64,000 nt of DNA from Flavobacteriales bacterium UBA7690 (GTDB lineage: Bacteria > Bacteroidota > Bacteroidia > Flavobacteriales_F > PHOS-HE28), in contig DLGQ01000106.1 of NCBI GenBank assembly GCA_002482775.1, positions 5,955-69,954 on the forward strand, read 5' to 3'. The notes under the pieces were generated by a model, which saw nothing but the letters and a program-made list of their open reading frames with translations, ran no database searches and had not been told where the DNA came from. The position numbers and the translations under genes are program-made. Shown one piece after another: positions 1 to 7,388 of the stretch (its first letter is position 1; every line of letters begins with the position of its first letter).

Positions 1-1221
1 CACGCCGGTGTGGCCCACCATGTCCGGGTTGGCGAAGTTGAGCGCCACGAAGTCCACCTCTTCCTTGCGCAGCTCGGCGGTGATGGCGTCGGTGATCCCT
101 TGCGCGCTCATCTCCGGCTGCAGATCATAGGTGGCCACTTTGGGTGAGGGCAGCATGATGCGAGACTCACCGCTGAATGGTTCTTCGCGGCCACCACTGA
201 AGAAGAAGGTGACGTGCGGGTACTTCTCCGTCTCGGCGATGCGGATCTGTTCCTTGCCGGCCTTCGCTACCACCTCGCCAATGGTCATCGCCAGATCGTC
301 CTTGCGGAAGAGCACGCCAACGTTCTTGTACGTGTGGTCGTACTGCGTCATGGTCACATAGTGCAACGGTAGCGGCACCATCCCTTGCTCTGGAAAGGCT
401 TGCTGCGTCAACGCCTGGGTGATCTCGCGGCAACGGTCGGTGCGGAAGTTGAAACAAAGCACCACATCTCCCGGGCGGATCGTGGCCACTGGAGCACCGC
501 TCGCATCCACGATCACGTGCGGCTCGATGAACTCATCCGTTTTTCCAGCAGCATAGCTTTCGGTGAAGGCCGATAGCGGATCCCGTGTGGCGATGCCTTT
601 ACCATGCACGAGCGTATCGTAAGCTCGCACCACGCGCTCCCAACGTTTGTCGCGGTCCATGGCGTAGTACCGCCCGATCACACTGGCAACGCGGGCTCCG
701 GTTCCGGCAACACCGCGCAAGAAATTCTCCATGTACCCCAGGCCGCTCCGCGGATCGGCATCGCGCCCATCGGTGAAGGCATGCACGAATGTTCCCTTCA
801 CGCCAGCGCGCTGCGCCATGTGGCAGAGTGCTTCGGCATGGGTGCGCATGGCATGTACGCCACCATCGGAGAGCAACCCCATCAGGTGCAACCGTTTTCC
901 GGGGATCCGCGCTTCGGCGAATGCAGCTTGCAGCACTTCGTTCCTCTCCAGTGATCCATCCGCTACCGCGATGTTCACGCGCATCAGGTCCTGGTACACG
1001 ATACGGCCCGCACCGATGTTGAGGTGTCCCACTTCACTGTTCCCCATCTGGCCCGGCGGAAGGCCCACATGGTCACCATCGGTAAGCAGCGTGGAATGCG
1101 GCGCCGTGCGGTAGAGCTCGTCTATGAAGGGTGTGTTGGCAGCGGCTACGGCATCGGTATGGTCGCCGGCTCCGAGTCCCCATCCATCCATGATGATGAG
1201 GACGACTTTGTGGGTGTGCAT
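1..1221 (-). CDS. gpmI: 2,3-bisphosphoglycerate-independent phosphoglycerate mutase, 3' end outside window
   Basis: Interconverts 3- and 2-phosphoglycerate in glycolysis and gluconeogenesis; cytosolic, metal-dependent. Reading the minus strand from ATG at 1221 gives 407 codons with no stop, so about 100 C-terminal residues of the usual ~510 lie beyond the left edge. The N-terminus has the metal-ligand motif IIMDGWG (Asp12) and the catalytic GNSEVGH motif with Ser62, the position of the phosphoserine in characterised iPGMs; HAFTDGRD and RYYAMDRD motifs of the family follow. The start ATG shares one base with the TGA of the upstream sensor kinase (TGATG), implying translational coupling. Family assignment is very secure. 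Confidence 0.96.
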   Translation of the reverse strand, partial: MHTHKVVLIIMDGWGLGAGDHTDAVAAANTPFIDELYRTAPHSTLLTDGDHVGLPPGQMGNSEVGHLNIGAGRIVYQDLMRVNIAVADGSLERNEVLQAAFAEARIPGKRLHLMGLLSDGGVHAMRTHAEALCHMAQRAGVKGTFVHAFTDGRDADPRSGLGYMENFLRGVAGTGARVASVIGRYYAMDRDKRWERVVRAYDTLVHGKGIATRDPLSAFTESYAAGKTDEFIEPHVIVDASGAPVATIRPGDVVLCFNFRTDRCREITQALTQQAFPEQGMVPLPLHYVTMTQYDHTYKNVGVLFRKDDLAMTIGEVVAKAGKEQIRIAETEKYPHVTFFFSGGREEPFSGESRIMLPSPKVATYDLQPEMSAQGITDAITAELRKEEVDFVALNFANPDMVGHTGV

Positions 1222-2171
1222 CAGCGGTCTGGGAACGAGGCCACGAAGATAGCCCCGTGCGGCGCGCCCTGCCGGACGTTCACAGTGCCGCCCAGCCGAT
1301 GGACAAGGCGTTGTACGATGTACAATCCCAGGCCAGTGCCTTTTGCTTTGCGCGTTTCCTCATTGCCCCCGCGATAGAACCGCTCGAAGATCCGCGCTTG
1401 TTCGGCGGGTGGGATGCCCGGGCCCTCGTCACTTACGAGTAGTCGCCAACCGTCCTGTCCTTTTTCCACCCGGATGGCGATGCGACTTCCTTCGGGAGCA
1501 TATTTGGCCGCGTTCTCGATCAGGTTGTCCGCTATGCTGCGCAGGGCTTGTGTATCGGTCAGCGCGGTGAAGCGCTCCGGTCCATCCACGGTGATCATAT
1601 GGTTCGGCGCGAGTTGAATGTGGGCACGTTCTACCACGGTGCGCATCAGTTCCATCACTTCAACTTGGCGCATGTCCAGTTCCAACACACCTTCTTCGGC
1701 GCTGGTGGCCAACAACACTTTTTCTGCCAACAGCCCCAAACGATCCGATTCCGTCAAAGCCTGGCTGTGCAACATGGCGCGTTGGTCCTCGGCAAGCCCC
1801 TTGCGCGAAAGGGTCTGCAGTTGCAGTTTGATGGCGGCAATGGGCGTGCGAAGCTCATGGGTCACTGCCATCAGGAAATTACGCTGGGCACGGGCCAGGC
1901 CCAATTCGCGGCGTATGGTGCGGAACGTTAGGAAGAGCATGCCCAGCAACAGGGCGAAGAACACCATGCCTTCGCCCACCACCATCCGCATGGCACGGGA
2001 AGCGTCCAACGGATGGTCCGTGGCTCCGCCAAGAGCCTTCACCTGCATGGCCAAATGGGCCATTTCCGTCTCCTTGCGCACCAGCAGCACCGCCCACCAT
2101 AAGAACTGGAGCAGGATGTATAGGGTAAGCGCCCCGAAGAGCAAATAGGTGCGGCGCGTGTTCCGGGGCAT
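1221..2171 (-). CDS. Membrane sensor histidine kinase without an adjacent response regulator
   Basis: 316-residue inner-membrane kinase that should autophosphorylate in response to an unknown signal. Two transmembrane segments (about residues 8-31 and 66-85) bracket a short ~35-residue external loop, so there is little extracytoplasmic sensor. The HisKA domain has the phospho-acceptor motif VTHELRTP (His105). The HATPase domain has N box ENAAKYAP, G1 DEGPGIP, F box FERFYRG and G2 GTGLGLYI. No response regulator is seen on either side; the next gene downstream is gpmI, overlapping by one base. A promoter-like TACCTTTA (2179-2186, minus) lies 7 nt before the start. Partner and signal are unknown. 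Confidence 0.9.
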   Translation of the reverse strand: MPRNTRRTYLLFGALTLYILLQFLWWAVLLVRKETEMAHLAMQVKALGGATDHPLDASRAMRMVVGEGMVFFALLLGMLFLTFRTIRRELGLARAQRNFLMAVTHELRTPIAAIKLQLQTLSRKGLAEDQRAMLHSQALTESDRLGLLAEKVLLATSAEEGVLELDMRQVEVMELMRTVVERAHIQLAPNHMITVDGPERFTALTDTQALRSIADNLIENAAKYAPEGSRIAIRVEKGQDGWRLLVSDEGPGIPPAEQARIFERFYRGGNEETRKAKGTGLGLYIVQRLVHRLGGTVNVRQGAPHGAIFVASFPDR

Positions 2172-2178
2172 GGGCCTG

Positions 2179-2218
2179 TAAAGGTAGAAGTACGGGGAAC
2201 GGGAGCCTGCTTATCTTG
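2179..2218. promoter_or_regulatory. Divergent promoter region between the sensor kinase and HD-domain genes
   Basis: On the minus strand TACCTTTA (2186-2179) resembles the Bacteroidota -7 box TAnnTTTG and sits 7 nt before the kinase ATG. On the plus strand TATCTTG (2212-2218) is a looser match 13 nt before the HD gene ATG. No clear TTG -33 box was found for either. Confidence 0.4.
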
Positions 2219-2231
2219 CCCGCCAAGCCCG

Positions 2232-2819
2232 ATGGATCCGCAGGCCGCACGTACCTATATCCTCACGAGGCTCCGCACGGAGCTTCCAGTGGCGCGCACC
2301 TACCATTCACTGGAACACACCTTGGACGTTTATGCCAGCGTGGTGGACATCGCCGAGCAGGAAGGCGTTACGGGCGAAGGCCTCACGTTGTTGAAGATCG
2401 CCGCGTTGTACCACGATTGTGGATTCACCGTGCAGGACTTGGATCACGAACTCGCGGGGTGTGGTCTTGTGAGGGAAAAACTTCCGGAGTTCGGCTTCAG
2501 TGCCGAGCAAGTGGAGCGCATCTGCGACATGATCATGTCCACACGGATCCCGCAAACCCCACGCAACAAGCTTGCACGGATACTCTGCGATGCCGACCTG
2601 GATTACTTGGGCCGCGGCGACTTCGAGCGCATCGGAAGCACCTTGTTCCAAGAGATGCGCCACTACGGCGTGCTCAGCACCGAACGGCAGTGGAACGAAC
2701 TGCAGGTGCGTTTTTTGGAGCGCCACAAGTATTTCACCGCTACGAACAAACGTTCGCGCGAGCCGGTGAAGCAGCAGCACCTAGCGAAGGTGAAGGATTG
2801 GCTGCTGGGGAATCCGTGA
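2232..2819 (+). CDS. HD-domain phosphohydrolase-like protein
   Basis: 195-residue soluble protein of the HD superfamily of metal-dependent phosphohydrolases. The pattern of metal ligands is visible: His25 and His29 in YHSLEH, the HD dyad His61-Asp62 in LYHDCGF, and a downstream Asp in the CDADLDYLGR motif (about residues 117-126). The family hydrolyses phosphoester bonds of nucleotides or cyclic nucleotides, but substrate cannot be read from sequence. It is transcribed divergently from the sensor kinase; a functional link is possible but unproven. It is followed by a spacer that ends in the hairpin next to tRNA-Phe. Confidence 0.82.
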   Translation: MDPQAARTYILTRLRTELPVARTYHSLEHTLDVYASVVDIAEQEGVTGEGLTLLKIAALYHDCGFTVQDLDHELAGCGLVREKLPEFGFSAEQVERICDMIMSTRIPQTPRNKLARILCDADLDYLGRGDFERIGSTLFQEMRHYGVLSTERQWNELQVRFLERHKYFTATNKRSREPVKQQHLAKVKDWLLGNP

Positions 2820-2903
2820 TCCGCTTTTCATCACCGATCCTGGGGGGGCGCCATTTCATCCGCTTGAAGGTCTCTTTTCAGTGATCGGTACGCCTTGAAC
2901 GGA

Positions 2904-2930
2904 AGAACCCCGCCGGTGGGGCAGGGTTCT
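2904..2930. terminator. Hairpin terminator between the HD gene and tRNA-Phe
   Basis: Arms AGAACCC (2904-2910) and GGGTTCT (2924-2930) with GC-rich interior; followed by TTTT on the plus strand and a shorter T-rich stretch on the minus strand. It lies directly downstream of the minus-strand tRNA and 84 nt downstream of the plus-strand HD gene, so it may work in both directions. Confidence 0.6.
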
Positions 2931-2935
2931 TTTCG

Positions 2936-3008
2936 TGGTGCCTCCCAGAATCGAACTGGGGACACATGGATTTTCAATCCATTGCTCTACCAGCTGAGCT
3001 AAGGCACC
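2936..3008 (-). tRNA. tRNA-Phe (anticodon GAA)
   Basis: Read on the minus strand the segment folds as a standard cloverleaf: 7-bp acceptor stem GGTGCCT/AGGCACC, D-loop sequence AGCTCAGCTGGTAGAGC, anticodon stem ATGGA/TCCAT enclosing TTGAAAA (anticodon GAA), and T-arm with GTTCGATTC. The discriminator base is A and CCA is not encoded. Length 73 nt. An ORF that reads through this gene is an artefact. Confidence 0.97.
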
Positions 3009-3077
3009 GAACTTTGTACACCACCGCTGGAAGGTTTTCGGTGAACAGGGCGGCAAATATAGACAAGTCAGCGAACC

Positions 3078-3875
3078 ATGCTAGCGGAACAACAAGACCT
3101 GGTATTGGATGTGGGTAATACCCGCGTGAAATGGGCCTTGTTCAGCCGTGGGATGGCCGTTGCGCACGGTGTTGTCGGGCACGGCGATGGTGCTGGGCTT
3201 CAGGCGGCTGTGGCGGGTGTTGAGCTTGCGGCCATCGCCTTGGGGTCTACTGCAGCGCCCGACGGAGCATTCTCAGAAGCCTTGCGCACCATGGCACCGG
3301 TGGTGGAGCTAACGGGGTCTTCGGAAGCGCCCATCAGGACCGGTTACGGCACGCGCCCCACCTTGGGTGCGGACCGGCTGGCCAACGCCGTGGCGGCAGT
3401 ACAGCGGTTCCCAGGCCGGGCGAGCCTCACCATCGACCTTGGCACCTGCGTTACCTACGACCTCTGCGAAGCCGATGGTACGTATGCCGGTGGGGCCATC
3501 AGTCCGGGGCTGCACATGCGTTCCCACGCCATGAACGCCTACAGCGCGCGGTTGCCCCTGGTGGATCCGGAGCCCCAGCCAAGGCTGATCGGCAGCACCA
3601 CACAACAGAGTCTTGCCGCTGGCGTTCACTACGGGCTGCTGGGCGAAGTGGAAAGCTTCATCCGCCGCTTTCGCCATGGAAGACCCCACCTCGCTGTCCT
3701 GCTCACCGGCGGAGATGCTCCACGGATCGCGCGCGGGTTGGAAAATGGCATCTTTGCGCTCCCGTTGCACACCTTGGAAGGTTACCATGCGCTTCTTCAA
3801 CATCACCGTTCGCTCACTGGCGGCACCCTGTCTGCTGGTTTCGGCGGGGGTACTGGCCCAAGGGCAACAGGGTAG
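3078..3875 (+). CDS. coaX: Type III pantothenate kinase
   Basis: Phosphorylates pantothenate, the first step of coenzyme A synthesis; cytosolic. Family motifs are present: N-terminal phosphate-binding DVGNTRVKWALF (about residues 11-22), GADRLANAV (about 96-104), TIDLGTCVTYD (about 117-127) and GGAISPGL. At 265 residues it is slightly longer than usual because the C-terminal ~30 residues, rich in Gly, Thr and Ser, run through the start of the next gene: the reading frames overlap by 89 nt. The tail does not resemble the usual CoaX end, so loss of an original stop codon is likely. First gene of a rightward series continuing to the PpiD-like gene. Confidence 0.93.
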   Translation: MLAEQQDLVLDVGNTRVKWALFSRGMAVAHGVVGHGDGAGLQAAVAGVELAAIALGSTAAPDGAFSEALRTMAPVVELTGSSEAPIRTGYGTRPTLGADRLANAVAAVQRFPGRASLTIDLGTCVTYDLCEADGTYAGGAISPGLHMRSHAMNAYSARLPLVDPEPQPRLIGSTTQQSLAAGVHYGLLGEVESFIRRFRHGRPHLAVLLTGGDAPRIARGLENGIFALPLHTLEGYHALLQHHRSLTGGTLSAGFGGGTGPRATG

Positions 3876-5151
3876 CGGGTCGCCCTACTCAGCTTACGGG
3901 CTGGGCGAATTCACCGGCAGCACGCAGATCTCGCAAGCCATGATGGGCGGCCTGGGCGTGGCCGTGGTGGACCCAGCGAGCACCGTCACCATCAACCCGG
4001 CCTCGTACGCATCGCTGCGGAGCACGGTGTTCGAGACCGGCCTACGCGTGCGGTCCAGCCAGTATGCGAATGCTTCCGAGGACCGGATCGGGCGCCGTAC
4101 CGATATTCTCGGTCTGACCTTCGGTATCCCCTTCGGCAATGGCCGTTGGGGCTTGGGCATCAGCATTGCACCTCAGAGCAATGTGGGTTACCGGCTCACG
4201 GACACCAAGGTGCTGCCTGGCGGCGAAGGCAACGTGACCTACCGCTATACCGGCGAAGGTGGGTTGAACCAAGCGCTGATCGGTGCGGCCTACGTGCTGG
4301 CCCAGAAGCGCGACACGCTGCTGAACGGCTACAAGTTCTCCGTCGGCGCGAACTTGGGTTATGTGTTCGGCAGCATCGAAGAATCGCGCAAGACCGTTTA
4401 TCCCACACAGGTGGGCTTTTACAATACCAGTGTCTATTCTTCGCTGGTGGTGCGGGATCCTACGGCCACAGTGGGTTTGCAATACCAAGGAGATCTGCGA
4501 GCGCGCAAGGACCGGAACGATGACGGGCTGCACTTCTTGGCCGGCGTTTCGGTGGAACTTCCCGCGAGCCTGAGCGCCCGCCGCACCGATGTGGTGAACA
4601 GCTACGGCTTCAACTCCGCTGGTGTGGAAGTGCCCATCGACACCAGCTTCTTCGCGGACGGCACCAAGGGGAGCCTGGACGTGCCACTGGGGTATGGTGT
4701 GGGGTTCACGGTGTACGACCAGCATTGGACCGTATCCGCCGAAGTGCGCCAACGCGACTGGCGCCAGTTGAAGGTGAACGTTGATGGCTACGTGCCTCCG
4801 AGCGAGCTGGCATCGAACTTGACCATGATCCTCGGCACCAGCTTCCGTCCTGCGAACGAAACAGGGGGCAACTTGTGGCAGCGTACCATCTACCGAGCAG
4901 GGGTGCGGTTCACGAACGATTACCTCGTGGTGGCCGGCGACCAATTGCAGGAGAAGGCCGTTTCGCTGGGGCTTTCGCTCCCGATCCTCAGCAACATCAC
5001 ACGTAGCCGCATCAACTTCGGTGGTGAGTTCGGCGAGCGCGGCACGGTGAGCGATGGTCTCTTGCGCGAACGGTTCGCCACCTTCTTCGTGGGCATCAGC
5101 ATCACACCGGACGTCCGCGAGAACTGGTTCAAGAAACGCCCCATCGATTGA
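3787..5151 (+). CDS. Outer membrane beta-barrel protein
   Basis: 454-residue predicted outer-membrane protein. The chosen ATG gives a clear signal peptide (MRFFNITVRSLAAPCLLVS, then AGVLAQGQQ) and is the only Met near it; the next in-frame Met is about 50 residues on. The mature part is rich in alternating aromatic and small residues typical of beta strands and starts with SPYSAYGLGEF, a motif seen at the mature N-terminus of a Bacteroidota family found beside coaX and lptC. It may be a transport or assembly barrel; substrate unknown. It overlaps coaX by 89 nt, and lptC starts 12 nt after its stop. Confidence 0.8.
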   Translation: MRFFNITVRSLAAPCLLVSAGVLAQGQQGSGSPYSAYGLGEFTGSTQISQAMMGGLGVAVVDPASTVTINPASYASLRSTVFETGLRVRSSQYANASEDRIGRRTDILGLTFGIPFGNGRWGLGISIAPQSNVGYRLTDTKVLPGGEGNVTYRYTGEGGLNQALIGAAYVLAQKRDTLLNGYKFSVGANLGYVFGSIEESRKTVYPTQVGFYNTSVYSSLVVRDPTATVGLQYQGDLRARKDRNDDGLHFLAGVSVELPASLSARRTDVVNSYGFNSAGVEVPIDTSFFADGTKGSLDVPLGYGVGFTVYDQHWTVSAEVRQRDWRQLKVNVDGYVPPSELASNLTMILGTSFRPANETGGNLWQRTIYRAGVRFTNDYLVVAGDQLQEKAVSLGLSLPILSNITRSRINFGGEFGERGTVSDGLLRERFATFFVGISITPDVRENWFKKRPID

Positions 5152-5163
5152 TGCGGCCCGCAC

Positions 5164-5751
5164 ATGCCACGCGCTAGTGCTCCCCGTTCGGTCTTTCTGT
5201 TCTTCATGCTTTGCATGCTCTGCGCGATCACCTCGTGCAAGAACGATCTGGACCGTGTCGCCGCCATCGAAGTAGCGAGCACTTCCCCGGACCGCATCAC
5301 GCACGACGCCGAATACTTCTACACCGACTCCGGCCTTGTGCGCAACCGCTTGCGCGCCGGTCGCATCGACGACTGGGCCGCGGATCCCAAGCGCACCGAA
5401 CTTTCCGAGGGTGTGGAGCTCGTCTTCTTCGATCGCAACGGCGTGCAGCAAAGCGTCCTCACCGCGCGCCGTGGCCGCATACTTCCGAAGGAGAAACGCA
5501 TGGAGATGTACGAGCAGGTGGTGTTCGTGAACGTGAAGGGTGAACGGCTGGAGACCGAGCAGCTCACCTGGAAAGAGGACAGCGCACGGGTGTATACCGA
5601 TAAGGCCGTCCGTGTGCAGCGCGGCCCCGATGTGATCCATGGCCTTGGGCTGGATGCCGCGGAGGACTTCAGCAACTACGTGATCCACCGCATAACCGGG
5701 CAGATCTACGTGCAGGATGATACCTTAGCCGCCGATGCGGAAGGTGAATAG
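5164..5751 (+). CDS. lptC: LPS export periplasmic lipoprotein LptC
   Basis: 195 residues. LptC links the inner-membrane LptBFG transporter to LptA in lipopolysaccharide export. A signal peptide ends in the lipobox ITSC (Cys near residue 25), so it is probably lipid-anchored, as is common in Bacteroidota, rather than held by an N-terminal helix. The body has the LptC/OstA pattern: a track of extended strands carrying ELSEGVELVFFDRNG, TARRGRI, MEMYEQVVFVN and GERLETEQLTW, which match the family sequence of free-acid tracking and derivatised antigen strands. It sits between an outer-membrane protein and a small membrane protein that overlaps its stop codon region. Confidence 0.88.
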   Translation: MPRASAPRSVFLFFMLCMLCAITSCKNDLDRVAAIEVASTSPDRITHDAEYFYTDSGLVRNRLRAGRIDDWAADPKRTELSEGVELVFFDRNGVQQSVLTARRGRILPKEKRMEMYEQVVFVNVKGERLETEQLTWKEDSARVYTDKAVRVQRGPDVIHGLGLDAAEDFSNYVIHRITGQIYVQDDTLAADAEGE

Positions 5752-5755
5752 GTTC

Positions 5756-5947
5756 ATGGAGCATTTCTGGTTGGCGGTGGCCATCGGAACAGCGCTCGCG
5801 GCGATCTGGGTGGTGGCTACGGAAGGCTTCGCAGCGGCACGCACATGGCTTTGGTTCCCGCTGATCGCACTGGCCATGTACTTCTTCCGTCGCTTCATGC
5901 GGGGCAAGCTGGAGGCCATGGACGACCGGCACAACGGCAAGGCCTGA
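5756..5947 (+). CDS. Small two-helix membrane protein
   Basis: 63 residues from ATG 5756 (five bases after the lptC stop); an alternative in-frame ATG at 5735 would overlap lptC by 17 nt and give 70 residues. Two hydrophobic segments (about residues 5-23 and 30-46 of the shorter form) and a basic C-terminal end (FRRFMRGK...). Not recognised as a named family; small proteins of this kind sit between lptC and the CorC-like gene in related genomes as far as I recall. Function unknown. Confidence 0.65.
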   Translation: MEHFWLAVAIGTALAAIWVVATEGFAAARTWLWFPLIALAMYFFRRFMRGKLEAMDDRHNGKA

Positions 5948-5957
5948 AGCGCCCGCC

Positions 5958-5965
5958 TATCTTCG
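5958..5965 (+). promoter_or_regulatory. Possible -7 box upstream of the CorC-like gene
   Basis: TATCTTCG, 29 nt before the TTG start of the CNNM/CorC gene, resembles TAnnTT(T/C)G boxes elsewhere in the window. No TTG -33 element identified. Confidence 0.3.
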
Positions 5966-5994
5966 TCCCTGCGCGGCGTTGACCGCATCCGGCC

Positions 5995-7284
5995 TTGTCC
6001 ATCAACGGAACCGATCTTATCCTGCTCATAGTTGCAGTAGCCGTTTCGGCGCTGTGCTCCGGCTTGGAGATAGCCTTCGTCAGCAGCAACAAGCTCTACA
6101 TCGAGCTGGAACGGAAGCGTGGCGCCATCTGGGCGAAGCTTGTTTCCGTACTACTGAAGCGTCCCGCTCGCGTGATCGGTGCGCTCCTCGTGGGCAACAA
6201 CTTGGCCTTGGTGCTCTATGGCTTGCTCATGGCCAAGTTGCTACAGCCCTGGCTGGCGGGTTTCGGCTACGGCGAAGTGTTCGTGCTGGTGGTGCAGACC
6301 GTGCTCAGCACTCTGCTCATCCTGATCGTCGGTGAGTTCCTGCCGAAAGCCATCTTCCGGATCGACCCCAACGCATCGCTGAGCGCCTTCGCGCTGCCGT
6401 TGCAGATCCTGTTCATCATCCTCTGGTTGCCCATGATGGTGATGACGGGATTGAGCGAGCTTATCCTGCGGATCTTCGGTGTGCCCAGCAAACGTGGTAG
6501 CATCGCCTTCGGGCGTGTGGACCTGGATGAATTCCTGAAAGAGGTGACCACCAACCAGAACAGCGAAGAGGCCATGGATGCCGAGGTGGAGTACTTCCGC
6601 AACACGTTGGAGCTGAGCAATACCAAGGTGCGCGAACTGATGGTGCCGCGTGCGGAGATCGAAGCCATCGAGGTGGACCAGCCGGTGAACGTGCTGCACG
6701 AGCGGTTCGTGGAGAGCGGCATGAGCAAGTTGCTCGTGTACAAGGAAGGCATGGACAACATCATCGGCTACGTCCACGGCTACGAGCTCTTTCGCCAACC
6801 GCGGACCATCCGCGCCGTGATGCGCCCGGTCAACTTCATCCCCGGCACCATGCCTGCGGATGAGGTGTTGCAGATGTTCATCAAACAACGCACGCATGTG
6901 GCCGTGGTGGTGGACGAGTTCGGTGGAACGGCCGGTATGCTCACCATGGAGGACGTGGTGGAGACCATCGTCGGGGAGATCGAAGACGAGCACGATACGC
7001 TGGACGAGGTGGAGGAGCAGCTCGGGCCGAATGAATTTCTCTTCAGCGCGCGCATGGAGGTGCCCCACCTGATCGAGACGCACAAGTTGGCCCTGCCCGA
7101 GAGCGAGGAGTACGATACCTTGGCCGGTTTCATCCTGCACAGCACAGGCGGCATCCCCGAACAAGGGCAGGTGGTCGATCTGCCACCGTTCCGCTTCACC
7201 ATCGCCCAGGTGATCCACGGGCGTGTGGACCTGGTCCGCTTGGAAGTGATGGACCCCGAGGTGGGATTCCTGAACCGGTCCTGA
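5995..7284 (+). CDS. CNNM/CorC (HlyC/CorC) family transporter-associated protein
   Basis: 429 residues. Domain order is that of the family once called hemolysin-like: an N-terminal CNNM (DUF21) domain with three or four membrane segments (about residues 5-150), a CBS pair (about 210-330, including MVPRAEIEAIE and GGTAGMLTMEDVVE) and a C-terminal CorC_HlyC domain (about 350-425). Members are implicated in Mg or Co efflux. The start is a TTG codon, supported by immediate onset of the first membrane segment (SINGTDLILLIVAVAV); no ATG lies nearby. A homologue at this place between lptC and the PpiD-like gene fits a conserved Flavobacteriia order. Confidence 0.88.
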   Translation: MSINGTDLILLIVAVAVSALCSGLEIAFVSSNKLYIELERKRGAIWAKLVSVLLKRPARVIGALLVGNNLALVLYGLLMAKLLQPWLAGFGYGEVFVLVVQTVLSTLLILIVGEFLPKAIFRIDPNASLSAFALPLQILFIILWLPMMVMTGLSELILRIFGVPSKRGSIAFGRVDLDEFLKEVTTNQNSEEAMDAEVEYFRNTLELSNTKVRELMVPRAEIEAIEVDQPVNVLHERFVESGMSKLLVYKEGMDNIIGYVHGYELFRQPRTIRAVMRPVNFIPGTMPADEVLQMFIKQRTHVAVVVDEFGGTAGMLTMEDVVETIVGEIEDEHDTLDEVEEQLGPNEFLFSARMEVPHLIETHKLALPESEEYDTLAGFILHSTGGIPEQGQVVDLPPFRFTIAQVIHGRVDLVRLEVMDPEVGFLNRS

Positions 7285-7359
7285 AGTCTCCGCGAAAGGG
7301 CCTCAACTGGCTGAAGAACAGAATATTCCAGCCTCTGGGCGCCGTACGGGGTAGCCGCC

Positions 7360-7367
7360 TATATTTG
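7360..7367 (+). promoter_or_regulatory. -7 promoter box of the PpiD-like gene
   Basis: TATATTTG matches the Bacteroidota consensus TAnnTTTG exactly and lies 21 nt before the ATG at 7389, consistent with a short leader. No TTG was found 19 nt upstream. Confidence 0.6.
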
Positions 7368-7388
7368 CACCCCTATTCCTAAAAGGCA

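Noticed and set aside
2856..3056. 66-codon minus-strand reading GALAQLVEQWIENPCVPSSILGG
   Set aside because: It is the translation of the tRNA-Phe gene, a well-known artefact.
4042..5688. 548-codon minus-strand open frame
   Set aside because: Antisense to the outer-membrane protein and lptC genes, rich in His, Ala and Arg as expected from the complement of GC-rich codons; no motif or signal peptide.
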